From Candidatus Saccharimonadota bacterium (GTDB lineage: Bacteria; Patescibacteriota; Saccharimonadia; Saccharimonadales; Saccharimonadaceae): 64,000 nt of DNA. Made by a program: the position numbers and the translations under genes. Below the pieces are notes generated by a model. It ran no database searches. It was given only the letters and a program-made list of their open reading frames with translations, and was not told the DNA's origin. The number at the start of each line of letters is the position of its first letter. The stretch's first letter is position 1. The stretch lies in contig JAFWLE010000002.1 of NCBI GenBank assembly GCA_017511205.1, positions 156,867 through 220,866 of the forward strand, read 5' to 3'. This document shows positions 9,010-18,433 of this stretch, piece by piece.

Positions 9010-10710
9010 ACCGGTATTTGGAGCTTTCGGTATTAACGGTAAAGTCTCTTCAAAAGTTTCTAAACTAAGCTTAATATTTACCGCTTCACCACGCACGTCA
9101 TCGCCGAGTGGTACCAAGGTCAAAACATTCTCAGTATTTGAATCAAGACCATTGATTGTGACTTCATGCTCATTAGTAATGCCAAGTATCCTATCGTTCA
9201 GCGCCACAATCGCTTTAGTCCCAGTATTCTTAAATTTAACCGTGGCTACATCACTAGAACTATGTGTCTCCTCAACAGTTAGAACCGGTAAGGTTCTATC
9301 AACTTCACTTTCCTCCACGCGGGGCAAGCTATCATACCTTTCCATAATATAATCAGTGAGTAGGCTTAATTCGTCAAAATTCGTTACTACTTTACCATCT
9401 GTTGCAGCGGCCAATAGCTTATAATCTTCACTATGCTCATCATTAGTTATGATATAAAAGTTCACCGGATCGATTTTCTTGCTTAAAGCCACCACTTCGT
9501 CAAAAGTCATGCCATCACGGTCTGGTGCCAGGAAATTTGCATCAGTTAGAACCACCAAGGATTTTGTCGAACCGTATTTCCATCTCAAATTAGACATTAC
9601 ATGAAAACTTGCCGAAAGCAGCGATTCTGGTGTATCTCCGCCACCATCTACTTGAATTTCGCCTAGTTCAGACTGGAATTTTTCTAGTGTGCAAGTATTA
9701 AAATCACAACGTTGCACTGGAGTATACGGATCTTCCAAATCGCGATAATCATAGAGTGCTACGCGACCTCCAGATTCAAACGTTTCTTTGGCTAATCTTA
9801 ATGCTTCGTTTTTATACTGTTCAATCATGCTAGACATAGAGCCGGTCGAATCAATCAAAATCGCCGTATCATGTGGAGACGAAATATTGTTTTTAATACC
9901 ATAAGCTTTGGTGATCTTATCAAAAATTACTCGCGAAGCATCTTCATATAGATTGTCACTGATGTAACTCGTATGATCATCGAAATTCAAATGCGAACTA
10001 CAAAAAGCGTCACGTTTATTGCACCAGGTACCAACTTTTCCTTTAAAAGCATTTGGTTCGTATGGAATATAGGCTCCAAGCATGCCTTTATAGGCCTGGC
10101 AATCTGGTACATACACACGATAATCGGAAAGATTTTCGCCACGACAAGCCGCCGGTATTGCGCCTTTCCCTTCCGGTAAATAGATCTTCGGGTCACCAAA
10201 AGTCGCAGCGTAAATAATTCTATCAGCGTTCAAACTACCCAATGCTTTTGAAACCACCATAGCGCCTTGCGAATATCCGCCTAGCACATATTTAGTATTA
10301 GGACACTTGCCCGCATTAACTATTTTTTGCAAGGCACTTACGCCTTTATTTACGCTATCACCAAATTCGTAAGCATCACCTCTGCCAAAAAATGCTCCGA
10401 GTGTTACGTCGAGTTTGTCAAAACCAATCCCCACTGCCGGATAGTCTAAATCGACAAATTCATATTTGAGAGAAGTGGTTTGAAGTTTTGTTTCGATAGT
10501 TTTCTTAAATTCCAAATAGTTTTTGTCCTTCCATCTTTCACCACCCGAGCCTCTTGCAAACACTATTCTTAAGTCTGGACAGCTGGCAGCTGTCACTGTG
10601 ATTTGTGGTACGCTTACGCTAAAAAGAAGCGCTAGCGTCATCGCAAAATAGCGAATCCTAATAATGAATTTTTGCCCACCCGAATTATTGATTCGGATTT
10701 TTCCTCGCAT
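8995..10710 (-). CDS. Secreted cutinase-like esterase fused to von Willebrand A domain
   Basis: The start at 10710 is set by AGGAGA 6 nt upstream and gives a 571-aa protein with a basic N terminus and a signal peptide (hydrophobic ALLFSVSVPQ, likely cleavage after TVTAA, about residue 40). Residues about 43-270 form a cutinase-type alpha/beta hydrolase: VFARGSGGE near the start and the nucleophile elbow GGYSQGA. Residues about 280-460 form a vWA domain with a MIDAS-like DSTGS. A beta-rich tail follows. The protein ends APNTGLGRA, like a cell-wall sorting or anchoring motif of this phylum, but with no hydrophobic segment after it. The fusion suggests a surface adhesin or esterase acting on host lipids. 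Divergent from the dCMP deaminase gene. Confidence 0.85.
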   Translation of the reverse strand: MRGKIRINNSGGQKFIIRIRYFAMTLALLFSVSVPQITVTAASCPDLRIVFARGSGGERWKDKNYLEFKKTIETKLQTTSLKYEFVDLDYPAVGIGFDKLDVTLGAFFGRGDAYEFGDSVNKGVSALQKIVNAGKCPNTKYVLGGYSQGAMVVSKALGSLNADRIIYAATFGDPKIYLPEGKGAIPAACRGENLSDYRVYVPDCQAYKGMLGAYIPYEPNAFKGKVGTWCNKRDAFCSSHLNFDDHTSYISDNLYEDASRVIFDKITKAYGIKNNISSPHDTAILIDSTGSMSSMIEQYKNEALRLAKETFESGGRVALYDYRDLEDPYTPVQRCDFNTCTLEKFQSELGEIQVDGGGDTPESLLSASFHVMSNLRWKYGSTKSLVVLTDANFLAPDRDGMTFDEVVALSKKIDPVNFYIITNDEHSEDYKLLAAATDGKVVTNFDELSLLTDYIMERYDSLPRVEESEVDRTLPVLTVEETHSSSDVATVKFKNTGTKAIVALNDRILGITNEHEVTINGLDSNTENVLTLVPLGDDVRGEAVNIKLSLETFEETLPLIPKAPNTGLGRA

Positions 10711-10799
10711 TTTTTCTCCTATTTTTATTAACGCGAGATTATAGGTATACTTTGCTACAATATTCAACCCCCCGCGTTTGCTTATGGTATAATAGCTGC

Positions 10800-11345
10800 A
10801 TGAGTACACAAAAAGACTGGGATGAATACTTTATGAGCATCGCTGAGGCGGTAGCCGAAAAATCAAAAGACCCATCATCCAAAATGGGTTGCGTAATTGT
10901 AGATAATAATAAACGTATTATTGCGACCGGCTATAACGGTTTATTACAAGGCGCCGATGAGTCCAAAATGACTCTTAGCGAGCGCCCGATGAAATACTAT
11001 TTTGCCATTCACTCCGAGATGAATGCCGTGCTCTTCGCGCATCAAGATTTGACTGGTTGCACTATTTATAATAGAGTAGCAACTTGTGAAAACTGTCTCA
11101 AATACTGCCTACAGGCTGGTATCAAAAGGTTTGTCTATAAAGAATTACGCGTGCATTCACATTCTACTGATCCGAAGAAATCGATGACCAATATCGATAC
11201 AGATGAAGCCGTAGTAAGACTTCTTGCTTCCATGCCAGAGATTAAAACTTTGAATTTATCAAACGGTAAAACCTACACACAAGACATTCTCGATTCATAC
11301 GAAAAAGATTCTGCCGAGTATGCTAGACTGGCCAAGTGGGTTTAG
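10800..11345 (+). CDS. dCMP deaminase family protein
   Basis: This 181-aa protein of the cytidine/deoxycytidylate deaminase fold would convert dCMP to dUMP, the precursor for thymidylate. The zinc site is visible as HSEMNA (variant of HAE) and TCENCLKYC (variant of PCxxC); both depart slightly from the standard forms but keep His, Glu and two Cys. The N-terminal SSKMGCVIVDNNKRIIATGYNG is typical of the family. ATG 10800 lies 6 nt after TATAAT, leaderless style. It is followed by a family A palindromic element and the convergent ung gene; tmk lies beyond, so pyrimidine deoxynucleotide genes cluster here. Confidence 0.85.
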   Translation: MSTQKDWDEYFMSIAEAVAEKSKDPSSKMGCVIVDNNKRIIATGYNGLLQGADESKMTLSERPMKYYFAIHSEMNAVLFAHQDLTGCTIYNRVATCENCLKYCLQAGIKRFVYKELRVHSHSTDPKKSMTNIDTDEAVVRLLASMPEIKTLNLSNGKTYTQDILDSYEKDSAEYARLAKWV

Positions 11346-11350
11346 TAATA

Positions 11351-11485
11351 CTGAATAATTTATTCATATCGAAGGATATAAAGGCAAAATCTATGATTTT
11401 GCCGCCGCAAGGGCGGAGCGACGTGGTATAATCGTCAGATTACCACGTCGCGGAGCTCCTGAGATATGAATGAATTATTCAACAG
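11351..11485. repeat. Palindromic element, family A copy 1
   Basis: Outer arms (11351-11370 and 11463-11485) pair over about 19 bp. The core carries three hairpins: GGCAAAATC-TAT-GATTTTGCC, a short CCGCC/GGCGG stem, and GCGACGTGGTA/TACCACGTCGC, followed by GGAGCTCCTGAG. The core is nearly identical to copies at 12778 and 42916, while the arms differ. With imperfect pairing the arms extend into the last codons of both convergent neighbours (dCMP deaminase and ung). A bidirectional terminator role is possible. Confidence 0.9.
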
Positions 11486-11487
11486 TT

Positions 11488-12135
11488 TTACCACTCGATT
11501 GGTCTCATGTCATGTTCAACCAAGAATTTGTTGCATTTTGAAAAAGGCTTGCTACCAAAAAATCCATTATAGGCCGAAAGCGGTGATGGATGTGCAGACT
11601 CCAGCACTAAATGTTTAGAAGTGTCAATCAAAGCTTTTTTATTCCGGGCGTCTCTGCCCCATAGGATAAAAACTAAATGCGGGCGAGTCTGGTTCAGATA
11701 CTCAATCGTTGCGGTAGTAAAAGTCTCCCAACCCTTGCCGCTATGTGATTTTGGTCTGTGCGCCTCAACAGTTAAAACAGTATTTAAAAGCAACACGCCT
11801 TGCTTCTGCCAATTCGCTAAACTCCCGTGCGGATTCGCGTGCTTGCCGATATCGTCATCGATTTCCTTATAGATATTTATTAATGAAGGCGGAATCGGTT
11901 GTGAATTCGGCACCGAAAAAGCCAAACCTTCTGCCGCACCTGGTGTGTGATACGGGTCTTGGCCTAAGATTACGACCTTTACGTCATTTAAATCTGTTGC
12001 AAAAGCTCGGAACACTAACCCTTTGGGCGGGAAAATCGTTTTATGTTCATATTCTTCATGCAAAAATGCCGACAACTCTTTGAAGTACGGTTTTTCAAAC
12101 TCAGCTTTTAAAAACGGCTTCCAACTCTCATGCAT
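11488..12135 (-). CDS. ung: Uracil-DNA glycosylase
   Basis: Family 1 uracil-DNA glycosylase removes uracil from DNA. The 215-aa product shows the water-activating motif VVILGQDPYHTPGAAEGLAFSVP in its shortened form GQDPYH, and the C-terminal HPSPLSAY loop. The start at 12135 (MHESWKPFL) gives the normal length and lies 6 nt after a minus-strand TATAAT; the longer frame runs into tmk. It is divergent from tmk and convergent with the dCMP deaminase gene across a palindromic element. All expected motifs are present. Confidence 0.95.
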   Translation of the reverse strand: MHESWKPFLKAEFEKPYFKELSAFLHEEYEHKTIFPPKGLVFRAFATDLNDVKVVILGQDPYHTPGAAEGLAFSVPNSQPIPPSLINIYKEIDDDIGKHANPHGSLANWQKQGVLLLNTVLTVEAHRPKSHSGKGWETFTTATIEYLNQTRPHLVFILWGRDARNKKALIDTSKHLVLESAHPSPLSAYNGFFGSKPFSKCNKFLVEHDMRPIEW

Positions 12136-12180
12136 AAATCTATTATAGCGCAAACCAGACTTTAGATATATAATAAAACT

Positions 12181-12786
12181 ATGTATATTGTAATCGAAGG
12201 CCAGGATGGCACTGGTAAATCCACTCAAGCCGAACTACTCAAAAAATATTTCGAATCAAAAGGAAAAACCGTCGTGATGCTCGAAGAGCCGGATGGCGAT
12301 TTGCCACAAGCTCACGACCTGCACGATATGATTCTGACGCGGGGGTACGATTTAGAGCCATTAACTAATGTATTATTATTCACTGCAGCGCGCGTTGAAC
12401 TTTGGAAAAAAATTGCCGAGCCGGTTCTAAAAAAGGGTGGCATAGTAATTTCCTCACGCAATTACTGGTCCACGTTAGCTTACCAAGGCTACGGCGAAGG
12501 TATTTCACGTAGTAAAATCATTAGACTTACCAAAGAATTGCTACCAGACAAATATGTTCATCCAGACTATGGCTTTATTCTAACAGTATCTGACAAAGAG
12601 CGTTTGAAGCGCCAAAAAACTCGTGGCAAAGCCACCGAAACCTTTGAAAAAAAGCCGAGCGAATTCCAACAAAAGGTCGACGCCGCCTATCCGAAAATTG
12701 CCAAAGAGTTTAATTTGAAGCTAGTCGACGCTTCCGGCACAATCGAAGATATCTTCACTAAAATCAAAAAGGAACTCGTTGCATAA
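12181..12786 (+). CDS. tmk: Thymidylate kinase
   Basis: dTMP kinase makes dTDP from dTMP. The 201-aa protein has the P-loop EGQDGTGKST at residues about 6-15, the DR-type substrate region (SRNYWSTLAYQGYG, with Asn replacing the Asp of the usual DRY/DRF motif) and a LID-like arginine region LKRQKTRGK. TATAAT lies 6 nt before the ATG (leaderless). The final codons (GTT GCA TAA) form the left tip of the family A palindromic element that fills the space to the convergent ABC gene, so the element arm includes the stop codon. Confidence 0.92.
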   Translation: MYIVIEGQDGTGKSTQAELLKKYFESKGKTVVMLEEPDGDLPQAHDLHDMILTRGYDLEPLTNVLLFTAARVELWKKIAEPVLKKGGIVISSRNYWSTLAYQGYGEGISRSKIIRLTKELLPDKYVHPDYGFILTVSDKERLKRQKTRGKATETFEKKPSEFQQKVDAAYPKIAKEFNLKLVDASGTIEDIFTKIKKELVA

Positions 12787-12910
12787 TTCATCAATATCGA
12801 AGGACATAAAGAAAAAATCTCCGATTTTTTCGCCGAAGGGGCGGAGCGACGTGGTAAAATCTTTAGATTACCACGTCGCGGAGCTCCTGAGATATGATGA
12901 ATTATGCAAC
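12778..12910. repeat. Palindromic element, family A copy 2
   Basis: Arms at 12778-12798 and 12891-12910 pair in 20 of 21 positions; the left arm begins with the last codons and stop of tmk. The core matches copy 1, but its first stem is GAAAAAATC-TCC-GATTTTTTC instead of GGCAAAATC/GATTTTGCC: two base pairs have changed on both sides, keeping the stem. The third stem (GCGACGTGGTA/TACCACGTCGC) is unchanged. The element occupies nearly all the space between tmk and the convergent ABC gene (stop at 12914). Confidence 0.92.
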
Positions 12911-12913
12911 GGC

Positions 12914-14677
12914 CTAGTTCTCGGCGAATTGCGAATTGTATAGTTCCGCGTAGAAGCCGTTTAGTTTCAGAAGTTCACTATGTGTACCTTGCTCTACGAT
13001 ATTTCCGTCTCGCATTACTAGAATTAAATCCGAATTGCGAATCGTAGAAAGTCGGTGCGCAATTACAAATGATGTTCTACCAGAAGTCAGCTTTTCAAAT
13101 GAATCCTGAATTAATTGCTCGGTTCGTGTATCAACGTTTGAAGTCGCCTCGTCTAGAATCATCATTGGCGGATTCGCCACCATCGCCCGCGCGATGGTCA
13201 GTAGTTGTTTTTCACCCGCCGAAATATTGTCCGAGTCTTCCGATATTTCTGAATGGTAAGCTTTTGGCAGGGCTTCAATAATGTGATTAACGTTTGAAGC
13301 CACTGCCGCACGCTTAATGTCGTCAAGCGTGGCCGACAAATTCCCATAGCGCAAATTTTCTTCTACGGTACCACTAAATAGCCAAGTATCCTGCAAGACC
13401 ATGCCAAACAATCGTCGCACATCTGACCGCTTCATCTCACTAGTTGGCACGCCGTCCACCGTGATATAGCCAGACGTCGGTTCGTAAAATCGCATCAAAA
13501 GATTAATCATAGTGGTTTTGCCAGCGCCAGTTGGTCCCACGATTGCTACTTTCATACCAGGCGTAATTTTAGCCGAAAAATGTTTAATCACTGGCCGGCC
13601 TTCTATGTAGCTAAAGTTCACGTCGTGAAATTCGACTTCACCATGTACTTTAGAAATAGTTTTAGCAGGCTCCTGGTCCGGCGTTTCGTCTTTTTCGTTT
13701 AAGAATTCAAATATCCTTTCCGAAGCCGCAAGCAAAGCCTGTAAAGTGGAAGTAGTGGAAGCAATTTCGGTAATTGGCCGATTAAATTGCGAAACATATT
13801 GGATGAAGGCTTGGATATTGCCAATACTAATGCGGCCTTGTATCACAAAGACTCCACCTAGTGCGCAAACTGCCACGTAACCCAGATTAGTAAATATGTG
13901 TGTCACTGGGAAAGATAATGACGAAAAGATTTGCGCTCGTCTAGCTACTTTAGTGAGTTTATCGTTGATTCTAGTAAATTCATTTAGAGCATCGTCTTCA
14001 TAAGAATTAGATTTAATCACAATTTCGCCCGAATAATCTTCTTCAACTTCACTATTTAAAACACCCAAAGTATTCTGTTGTTCACGGAAATACTTTTGCG
14101 CGTAACGCATAATTCGTCCTACTACTAGGACCGAGATTGGTACCACTACAAACGAAATTAAGGAAAGTGGTATGCTTATAGTTAGCATTAGTATCATTAC
14201 GCCTAGAATAATCGTGATAGACATTGAGACGTCAGCGATTTCTTGTGACATCGATGTGGTAATTACGTCTACATCGTTTGACATTCTTGACAAGATATCA
14301 CCATATTGATGTTTGTCAAAATATGAAATCGGCAGCTTGAAAATCTTATCGAGGATTTTTTCACGCAGTCCTTTAGTATATTTTGCGGAAACCACTGCGA
14401 GTATATAAGCCTGCCCATAGTTTAAGGCTGACGAACCAAGAAAGAGCGCGATTACCAAAACAGCTTTGCCAGTCAGCTCCCCCCAATCAATATTAGGATA
14501 AGTATTTACCGCAATCGTAGTCATATCGCCCAGAATTTTTGGAATAAAGATGCCAAGCAGTGCTGAACCGATAGTGAGCAGAATTGCGATGGCAATCGGC
14601 AAGCGGTGTCCTTTCAGAGATTTAACAAACACCTTAAAGGAGGCCCACATAGACTTTCTAATAGTAGCTTTAGGCAT
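12914..14677 (-). CDS. ABC exporter half-transporter, catalytic-site subunit
   Basis: This 587-aa protein has an N-terminal six-helix exporter domain (about residues 1-320) and a C-terminal ATPase with Walker A GPTGAGKTT, Walker B MMILDEATS (catalytic Glu present) and the H-loop His in IAHRLSTI. Its signature is the atypical NISAGEKQ rather than LSGGQ. It overlaps the upstream half-transporter gene by 8 nt, so the two form a coupled heterodimer. The non-canonical signature pairs with the degenerate Walker B and H-loop of the partner, the asymmetric arrangement known from TM287/288-type exporters. Substrate (drug, lipid or peptide) cannot be read from sequence. Confidence 0.9.
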   Translation of the reverse strand: MPKATIRKSMWASFKVFVKSLKGHRLPIAIAILLTIGSALLGIFIPKILGDMTTIAVNTYPNIDWGELTGKAVLVIALFLGSSALNYGQAYILAVVSAKYTKGLREKILDKIFKLPISYFDKHQYGDILSRMSNDVDVITTSMSQEIADVSMSITIILGVMILMLTISIPLSLISFVVVPISVLVVGRIMRYAQKYFREQQNTLGVLNSEVEEDYSGEIVIKSNSYEDDALNEFTRINDKLTKVARRAQIFSSLSFPVTHIFTNLGYVAVCALGGVFVIQGRISIGNIQAFIQYVSQFNRPITEIASTTSTLQALLAASERIFEFLNEKDETPDQEPAKTISKVHGEVEFHDVNFSYIEGRPVIKHFSAKITPGMKVAIVGPTGAGKTTMINLLMRFYEPTSGYITVDGVPTSEMKRSDVRRLFGMVLQDTWLFSGTVEENLRYGNLSATLDDIKRAAVASNVNHIIEALPKAYHSEISEDSDNISAGEKQLLTIARAMVANPPMMILDEATSNVDTRTEQLIQDSFEKLTSGRTSFVIAHRLSTIRNSDLILVMRDGNIVEQGTHSELLKLNGFYAELYNSQFAEN

Positions 14678-16433
14678 GGCTCCCCCCTTCTGCTTGCTTG
14701 ATTTCTTTAGCGTATTCTTTATCTGAAAGTTGCGATTTTACAATCTCTTGATAGACTTTACATTTCTTTAGTAGTTCAAAATGCTTGCCCTTCCCCACTA
14801 CTTTACCATTATCCAGTACCACAATTTGGTCGGCATCTTTAATAGTACTCACTCTCTGCGCTACGATTAAAGTCACCGTGTCTGTAGTAACTTCTTTTAA
14901 AGCTGTGCGCAGTCTTGCGTCAGTTCTCATATCTAGGGCCGAGAAACAATCGTCAAAGATAAAAATGTCTGGATTCTTGCAAATCGCTCTGGCAATCGAT
15001 AAACGCTGTTTTTGCCCACCTGAAACGTTAGCTCCACCCTGCGAAATTCGTGCGTTATACTTTTCTGGTAATTTTTCGATAAAACTTTCGGCTTGCGCAA
15101 TCCGCGCAGCTTTACGCATTTGCTCGTCCGAGGCATTAGGCGCACCAAACTTTATATTAGATTTTACCGTACCAGCAAATAGTATTCCACGTTGCGGCAC
15201 AAAGCCAATTCTTTCAATCAAATCATTCTTAGCATAGTTTTTGACGGGTAACCCATTAACTAGAACCTCACCGCCAGTAGCTTCATAAAAACGTGGAATC
15301 AGGTTAATCAGCGTAGATTTGCCCGAGCCGGTCGAGCCGATAAAAGCCGTAGTCTCACCTGCCACAGCCTTGAATGACACATTATCGAGCACTTTCTCTT
15401 CGGCTTCCGGGTAGCTAAAATCTACGTTTTTAAACTCTACTGAAGCAGATTTTTCTGGCATGCCAGAAGTTTTTTCGCGCCAGCGAATTCGCATCGGCTT
15501 TTTTAGTACGTCGTTAATCCGATGCGCCGAAACATTGGCTCTTGGTAGCATTACAAAAAGCATCGACATCATCAGAAACGATATCATCACAAAAGTCACA
15601 TACTGGGCAAAAGCCGTCATATTGCCTAGATACGCGAAATCTTTAGAAAGAAGCGAAATACCCACCCACGAACAGAGCAGTGTGGTGCCATTAAAAACAC
15701 TATTAATTATCGGGTTTTGTAGTTCCAATATTTTATCTATAAAAATCAAAAGCTTAGTTAATTTATCATTTGTGCGCACGAATTTGTCTTTTTCCAATTT
15801 CTCATTATCAAAGGCTCTCACTACTTTAAGGCCAGTCAAATTTTCGCGCGTAATTAAAGTAATTTTATCAATCAGCTTCTGAAAAACTTTGAACTTCGGC
15901 ATTACGATTGAAATAATCATTACTGCTGAACCTAGAATTGCCGCCGCTCCGACTAAAATAATCCAACTCATGTCCGGCGCAGTATGAATCGCCATAATGA
16001 TGGAAATAATTAGAAATAGTGGTGCCCGGAGGAGGATCGCGAAAATCATGATCATTACATTTTGAACTTGATTTACGTCGTTAGTAGTACGAGTCAGAAG
16101 CGAAGCCGTGCTAAAACTCTTGAGATCGAGCAGATTAAAATTGATAACTTTGGTAAAAATCGCCGTACGCACATCGCGGGCAAAATTCGTCCCTACTCTT
16201 GCCGCAAAGTAGCTAGAAATGAGAGATCCTGCCGCCGAGACGATAGTCAGCCCGATCATTCTGAGCCCAGTCAACCAAATATAATTAGTATCTCCTGCCA
16301 CGATACCATTATTAATAATATCGGCCATCAGGGCTGGCAATCTCAGCGTAGTATAAACCTGTACTGCGGTCGAAATCAGCAGAATTGCCACCTGCCACCA
16401 ATATGGTTTTAAAAACCGGAAAAGCTTAAACAT
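14670..16433 (-). CDS. ABC exporter half-transporter, degenerate-site subunit
   Basis: This 587-aa protein has a six-helix exporter domain followed by an ATPase with Walker A GSTGSGKST and a canonical signature NVSGGQKQR. Walker B reads IFIFDDCFSALD, with Asp where the catalytic Glu should be, and the H-loop reads IVAQRVSTI, with Gln for His. These two changes together mark the non-hydrolysing site of heterodimeric exporters. The gene is first in the pair, with TATAAT 8 nt before the ATG, and ends GGAGCCATGCC-TAA, overlapping the start of the partner. Confidence 0.9.
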   Translation of the reverse strand: MFKLFRFLKPYWWQVAILLISTAVQVYTTLRLPALMADIINNGIVAGDTNYIWLTGLRMIGLTIVSAAGSLISSYFAARVGTNFARDVRTAIFTKVINFNLLDLKSFSTASLLTRTTNDVNQVQNVMIMIFAILLRAPLFLIISIIMAIHTAPDMSWIILVGAAAILGSAVMIISIVMPKFKVFQKLIDKITLITRENLTGLKVVRAFDNEKLEKDKFVRTNDKLTKLLIFIDKILELQNPIINSVFNGTTLLCSWVGISLLSKDFAYLGNMTAFAQYVTFVMISFLMMSMLFVMLPRANVSAHRINDVLKKPMRIRWREKTSGMPEKSASVEFKNVDFSYPEAEEKVLDNVSFKAVAGETTAFIGSTGSGKSTLINLIPRFYEATGGEVLVNGLPVKNYAKNDLIERIGFVPQRGILFAGTVKSNIKFGAPNASDEQMRKAARIAQAESFIEKLPEKYNARISQGGANVSGGQKQRLSIARAICKNPDIFIFDDCFSALDMRTDARLRTALKEVTTDTVTLIVAQRVSTIKDADQIVVLDNGKVVGKGKHFELLKKCKVYQEIVKSQLSDKEYAKEIKQAEGGSHA

Positions 16434-16450
16434 ACTTTTCTATTATAACA

Positions 16451-18433
16451 CTAATTGCAGGTTCCGTTTTTGAGATCCTTTACTAGGCCCCTTGCTTTCA
16501 AATAATGTTCCAAAGAATCATATTGGCCATTATTGTATTTGCCAGTAGCAATCTCGGTAGCTGCCGTCACACCCACATAGCGGTAATGCCAAGTTTCAAA
16601 TAGGCCCGTGCTGCCATTCGCATCAACGTTGATTGGCTCACTCATCGGCCCGCCCGCCCAGGCTTCTGGGAAACGGTCAATAAAACCGTATTTATAGGAG
16701 TTGGCGCGCAGCCACTGCCAATCTACGTGCTGATTATAAGTATCGGTATCCAGTGAAGTTCCGTAAGCCGGATCCAAAAGGTCGCAAGTTAGTCCAGTAT
16801 GATGATCGGAAGTACCAGTTTTTGCACATAACCTACCGCAAGTAGTGCCCCTAGCGCGATAACACGAACGAGTTTCGAAAGTATGCCCCGGGTATTCCTT
16901 TTTATAAGCATTGACCATTTCGTTTAAATGCTTCGCCGCTTCCGCGTCTAGTAAATTGTCACCATTATTGCGATTCCCTTCAACAATGCCATATAATGAC
17001 GAAACACTCACTAACTCGCTACGTCTGGCGTCAATAAAACTAGTAGTGACGGGAAAATTAGGATTGATTAGCATTAAATATCCCAGTTTGATGGTACAGT
17101 TTTCTGAAGGTACTTTTGTGACGGCTGTCGATTTTTTTTCGGCGGGCTTTTTGGTCTGCTCTTTTTCTTCAGATTTCTCTTCCTTTTCTTCTACTTTCTC
17201 TTCTGGTTCCCCTTCCTCTGCTTCGCCTTTTTCAACTTCAAAAGCCCGATCGTTATTCCAGCCAAACACGTGCGCTAGTCTTTCGCCAAAAGTTGGCCCA
17301 GACTCAAATTCATCTGACAGTACATTTACGTTGTATTCATAATCTCCAATCTGAATTTTTAAAACCCCTCCTAAACCATCCATTTCTAAATCAACGGTTT
17401 GCGCGGCTTCCGCTCGGCCAATTACTTCGAGGTCTGACTCGGCTCTTATTGGTACTTTGCCAGTCCACCAACTATCGTAACTTCCTACTACCTCACCTTT
17501 TGAAATCACCTTGGTTTCCGGCATCAAACCTTGAGTTTTCTGTACAATCGCTAGACTTTCATCAAACGATGCCTCTCTAGTAGGTGCAGCAAGTAGAGCA
17601 GTCGTAATAATATGTTCACCTTCATAATAGCCAGTTATAAGACAGTATCCTGATACATCTCCAATCCATCCAGTTTTGATGCCGGCGATATTGTTTTTAC
17701 CGAGCAGGAGATTTGTATTATTTAGTTCTCCCGCTACCGGGACGGTGTGTGACTTCAGACTTACGATTTCTTTTAGAACTGGATTCTCCAGCACTTTTTG
17801 GCCGATTTTGGCAAGCTCCGTGGGTGTACTAGTAGTTTCTGGGCTAAATCCACTGGCATCTGGCCCAATTGTAGTATTAGTCATTCCCCATTCTGCCAAC
17901 ATTTTCTCTGCATAATCATGATAGCTTTCGAGCGAACCAAACGCCCAAATCGCGAGCGAATCCGCCATATTGTTTGAAGAAGCTAAGAACACTGAAGCAA
18001 GTGCATCATATTCATTAATTTCTTCGCCGAAAAGCACTTTGGTGTTTGATCCGCCTTTGGCAAGATAGTATAAATACCTTTTTAACATATCATTGTTGAT
18101 TTTAACCGTTTCACCACTTTCGCCTAGATTAAACGGTTTTTCATTCATCACTGCGAGGCCCAAAATCATTTTGGCCGTACTAGCTGTCGGTCTCACTTCA
18201 TCTTGTTTGTTACCGCTTATGACTTCGCCGTCGGTCGCCACGGCATAGTTATAGCCGCTAATTGTGCTTAACTCTTCAGTGCTAGCAAATTCCGGTAAAG
18301 AAAAGGTGGTGTTTAAATCTAGTGAAGTATCAAACGTCAAAGCTCGAATTAGCACAAATCCTAAAAAAAATATCAAAAAACTTGCAACTGATAATAATAC
18401 AATTTTAACTTTTGAGAGCTTTCGCCTTTTCAT
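16451..18433 (-). CDS. Bifunctional D,D-carboxypeptidase: serine DacA-like domain plus VanY metallopeptidase
   Basis: The 660-aa protein has an N-terminal membrane anchor (about residues 9-30), then a penicillin-binding D-Ala-D-Ala carboxypeptidase domain with all three active-site motifs: STAK (residues ~84-87), SSNN and KTG. After a Glu/Lys-rich linker (about residues 400-440) comes a VanY-type zinc peptidase domain with SDHHTGLTCDLL (HxxxxxxD) and FETWHYRYVG. Both halves trim peptidoglycan stem peptides, one by a serine and one by a zinc mechanism, outside the membrane. The start overlaps the end of the preceding membrane-protein gene by 29 nt. Having both domains in one chain is unusual and would give a beta-lactam-sensitive and an insensitive activity together. 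Confidence 0.88.
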   Translation of the reverse strand: MKRRKLSKVKIVLLSVASFLIFFLGFVLIRALTFDTSLDLNTTFSLPEFASTEELSTISGYNYAVATDGEVISGNKQDEVRPTASTAKMILGLAVMNEKPFNLGESGETVKINNDMLKRYLYYLAKGGSNTKVLFGEEINEYDALASVFLASSNNMADSLAIWAFGSLESYHDYAEKMLAEWGMTNTTIGPDASGFSPETTSTPTELAKIGQKVLENPVLKEIVSLKSHTVPVAGELNNTNLLLGKNNIAGIKTGWIGDVSGYCLITGYYEGEHIITTALLAAPTREASFDESLAIVQKTQGLMPETKVISKGEVVGSYDSWWTGKVPIRAESDLEVIGRAEAAQTVDLEMDGLGGVLKIQIGDYEYNVNVLSDEFESGPTFGERLAHVFGWNNDRAFEVEKGEAEEGEPEEKVEEKEEKSEEKEQTKKPAEKKSTAVTKVPSENCTIKLGYLMLINPNFPVTTSFIDARRSELVSVSSLYGIVEGNRNNGDNLLDAEAAKHLNEMVNAYKKEYPGHTFETRSCYRARGTTCGRLCAKTGTSDHHTGLTCDLLDPAYGTSLDTDTYNQHVDWQWLRANSYKYGFIDRFPEAWAGGPMSEPINVDANGSTGLFETWHYRYVGVTAATEIATGKYNNGQYDSLEHYLKARGLVKDLKNGTCN

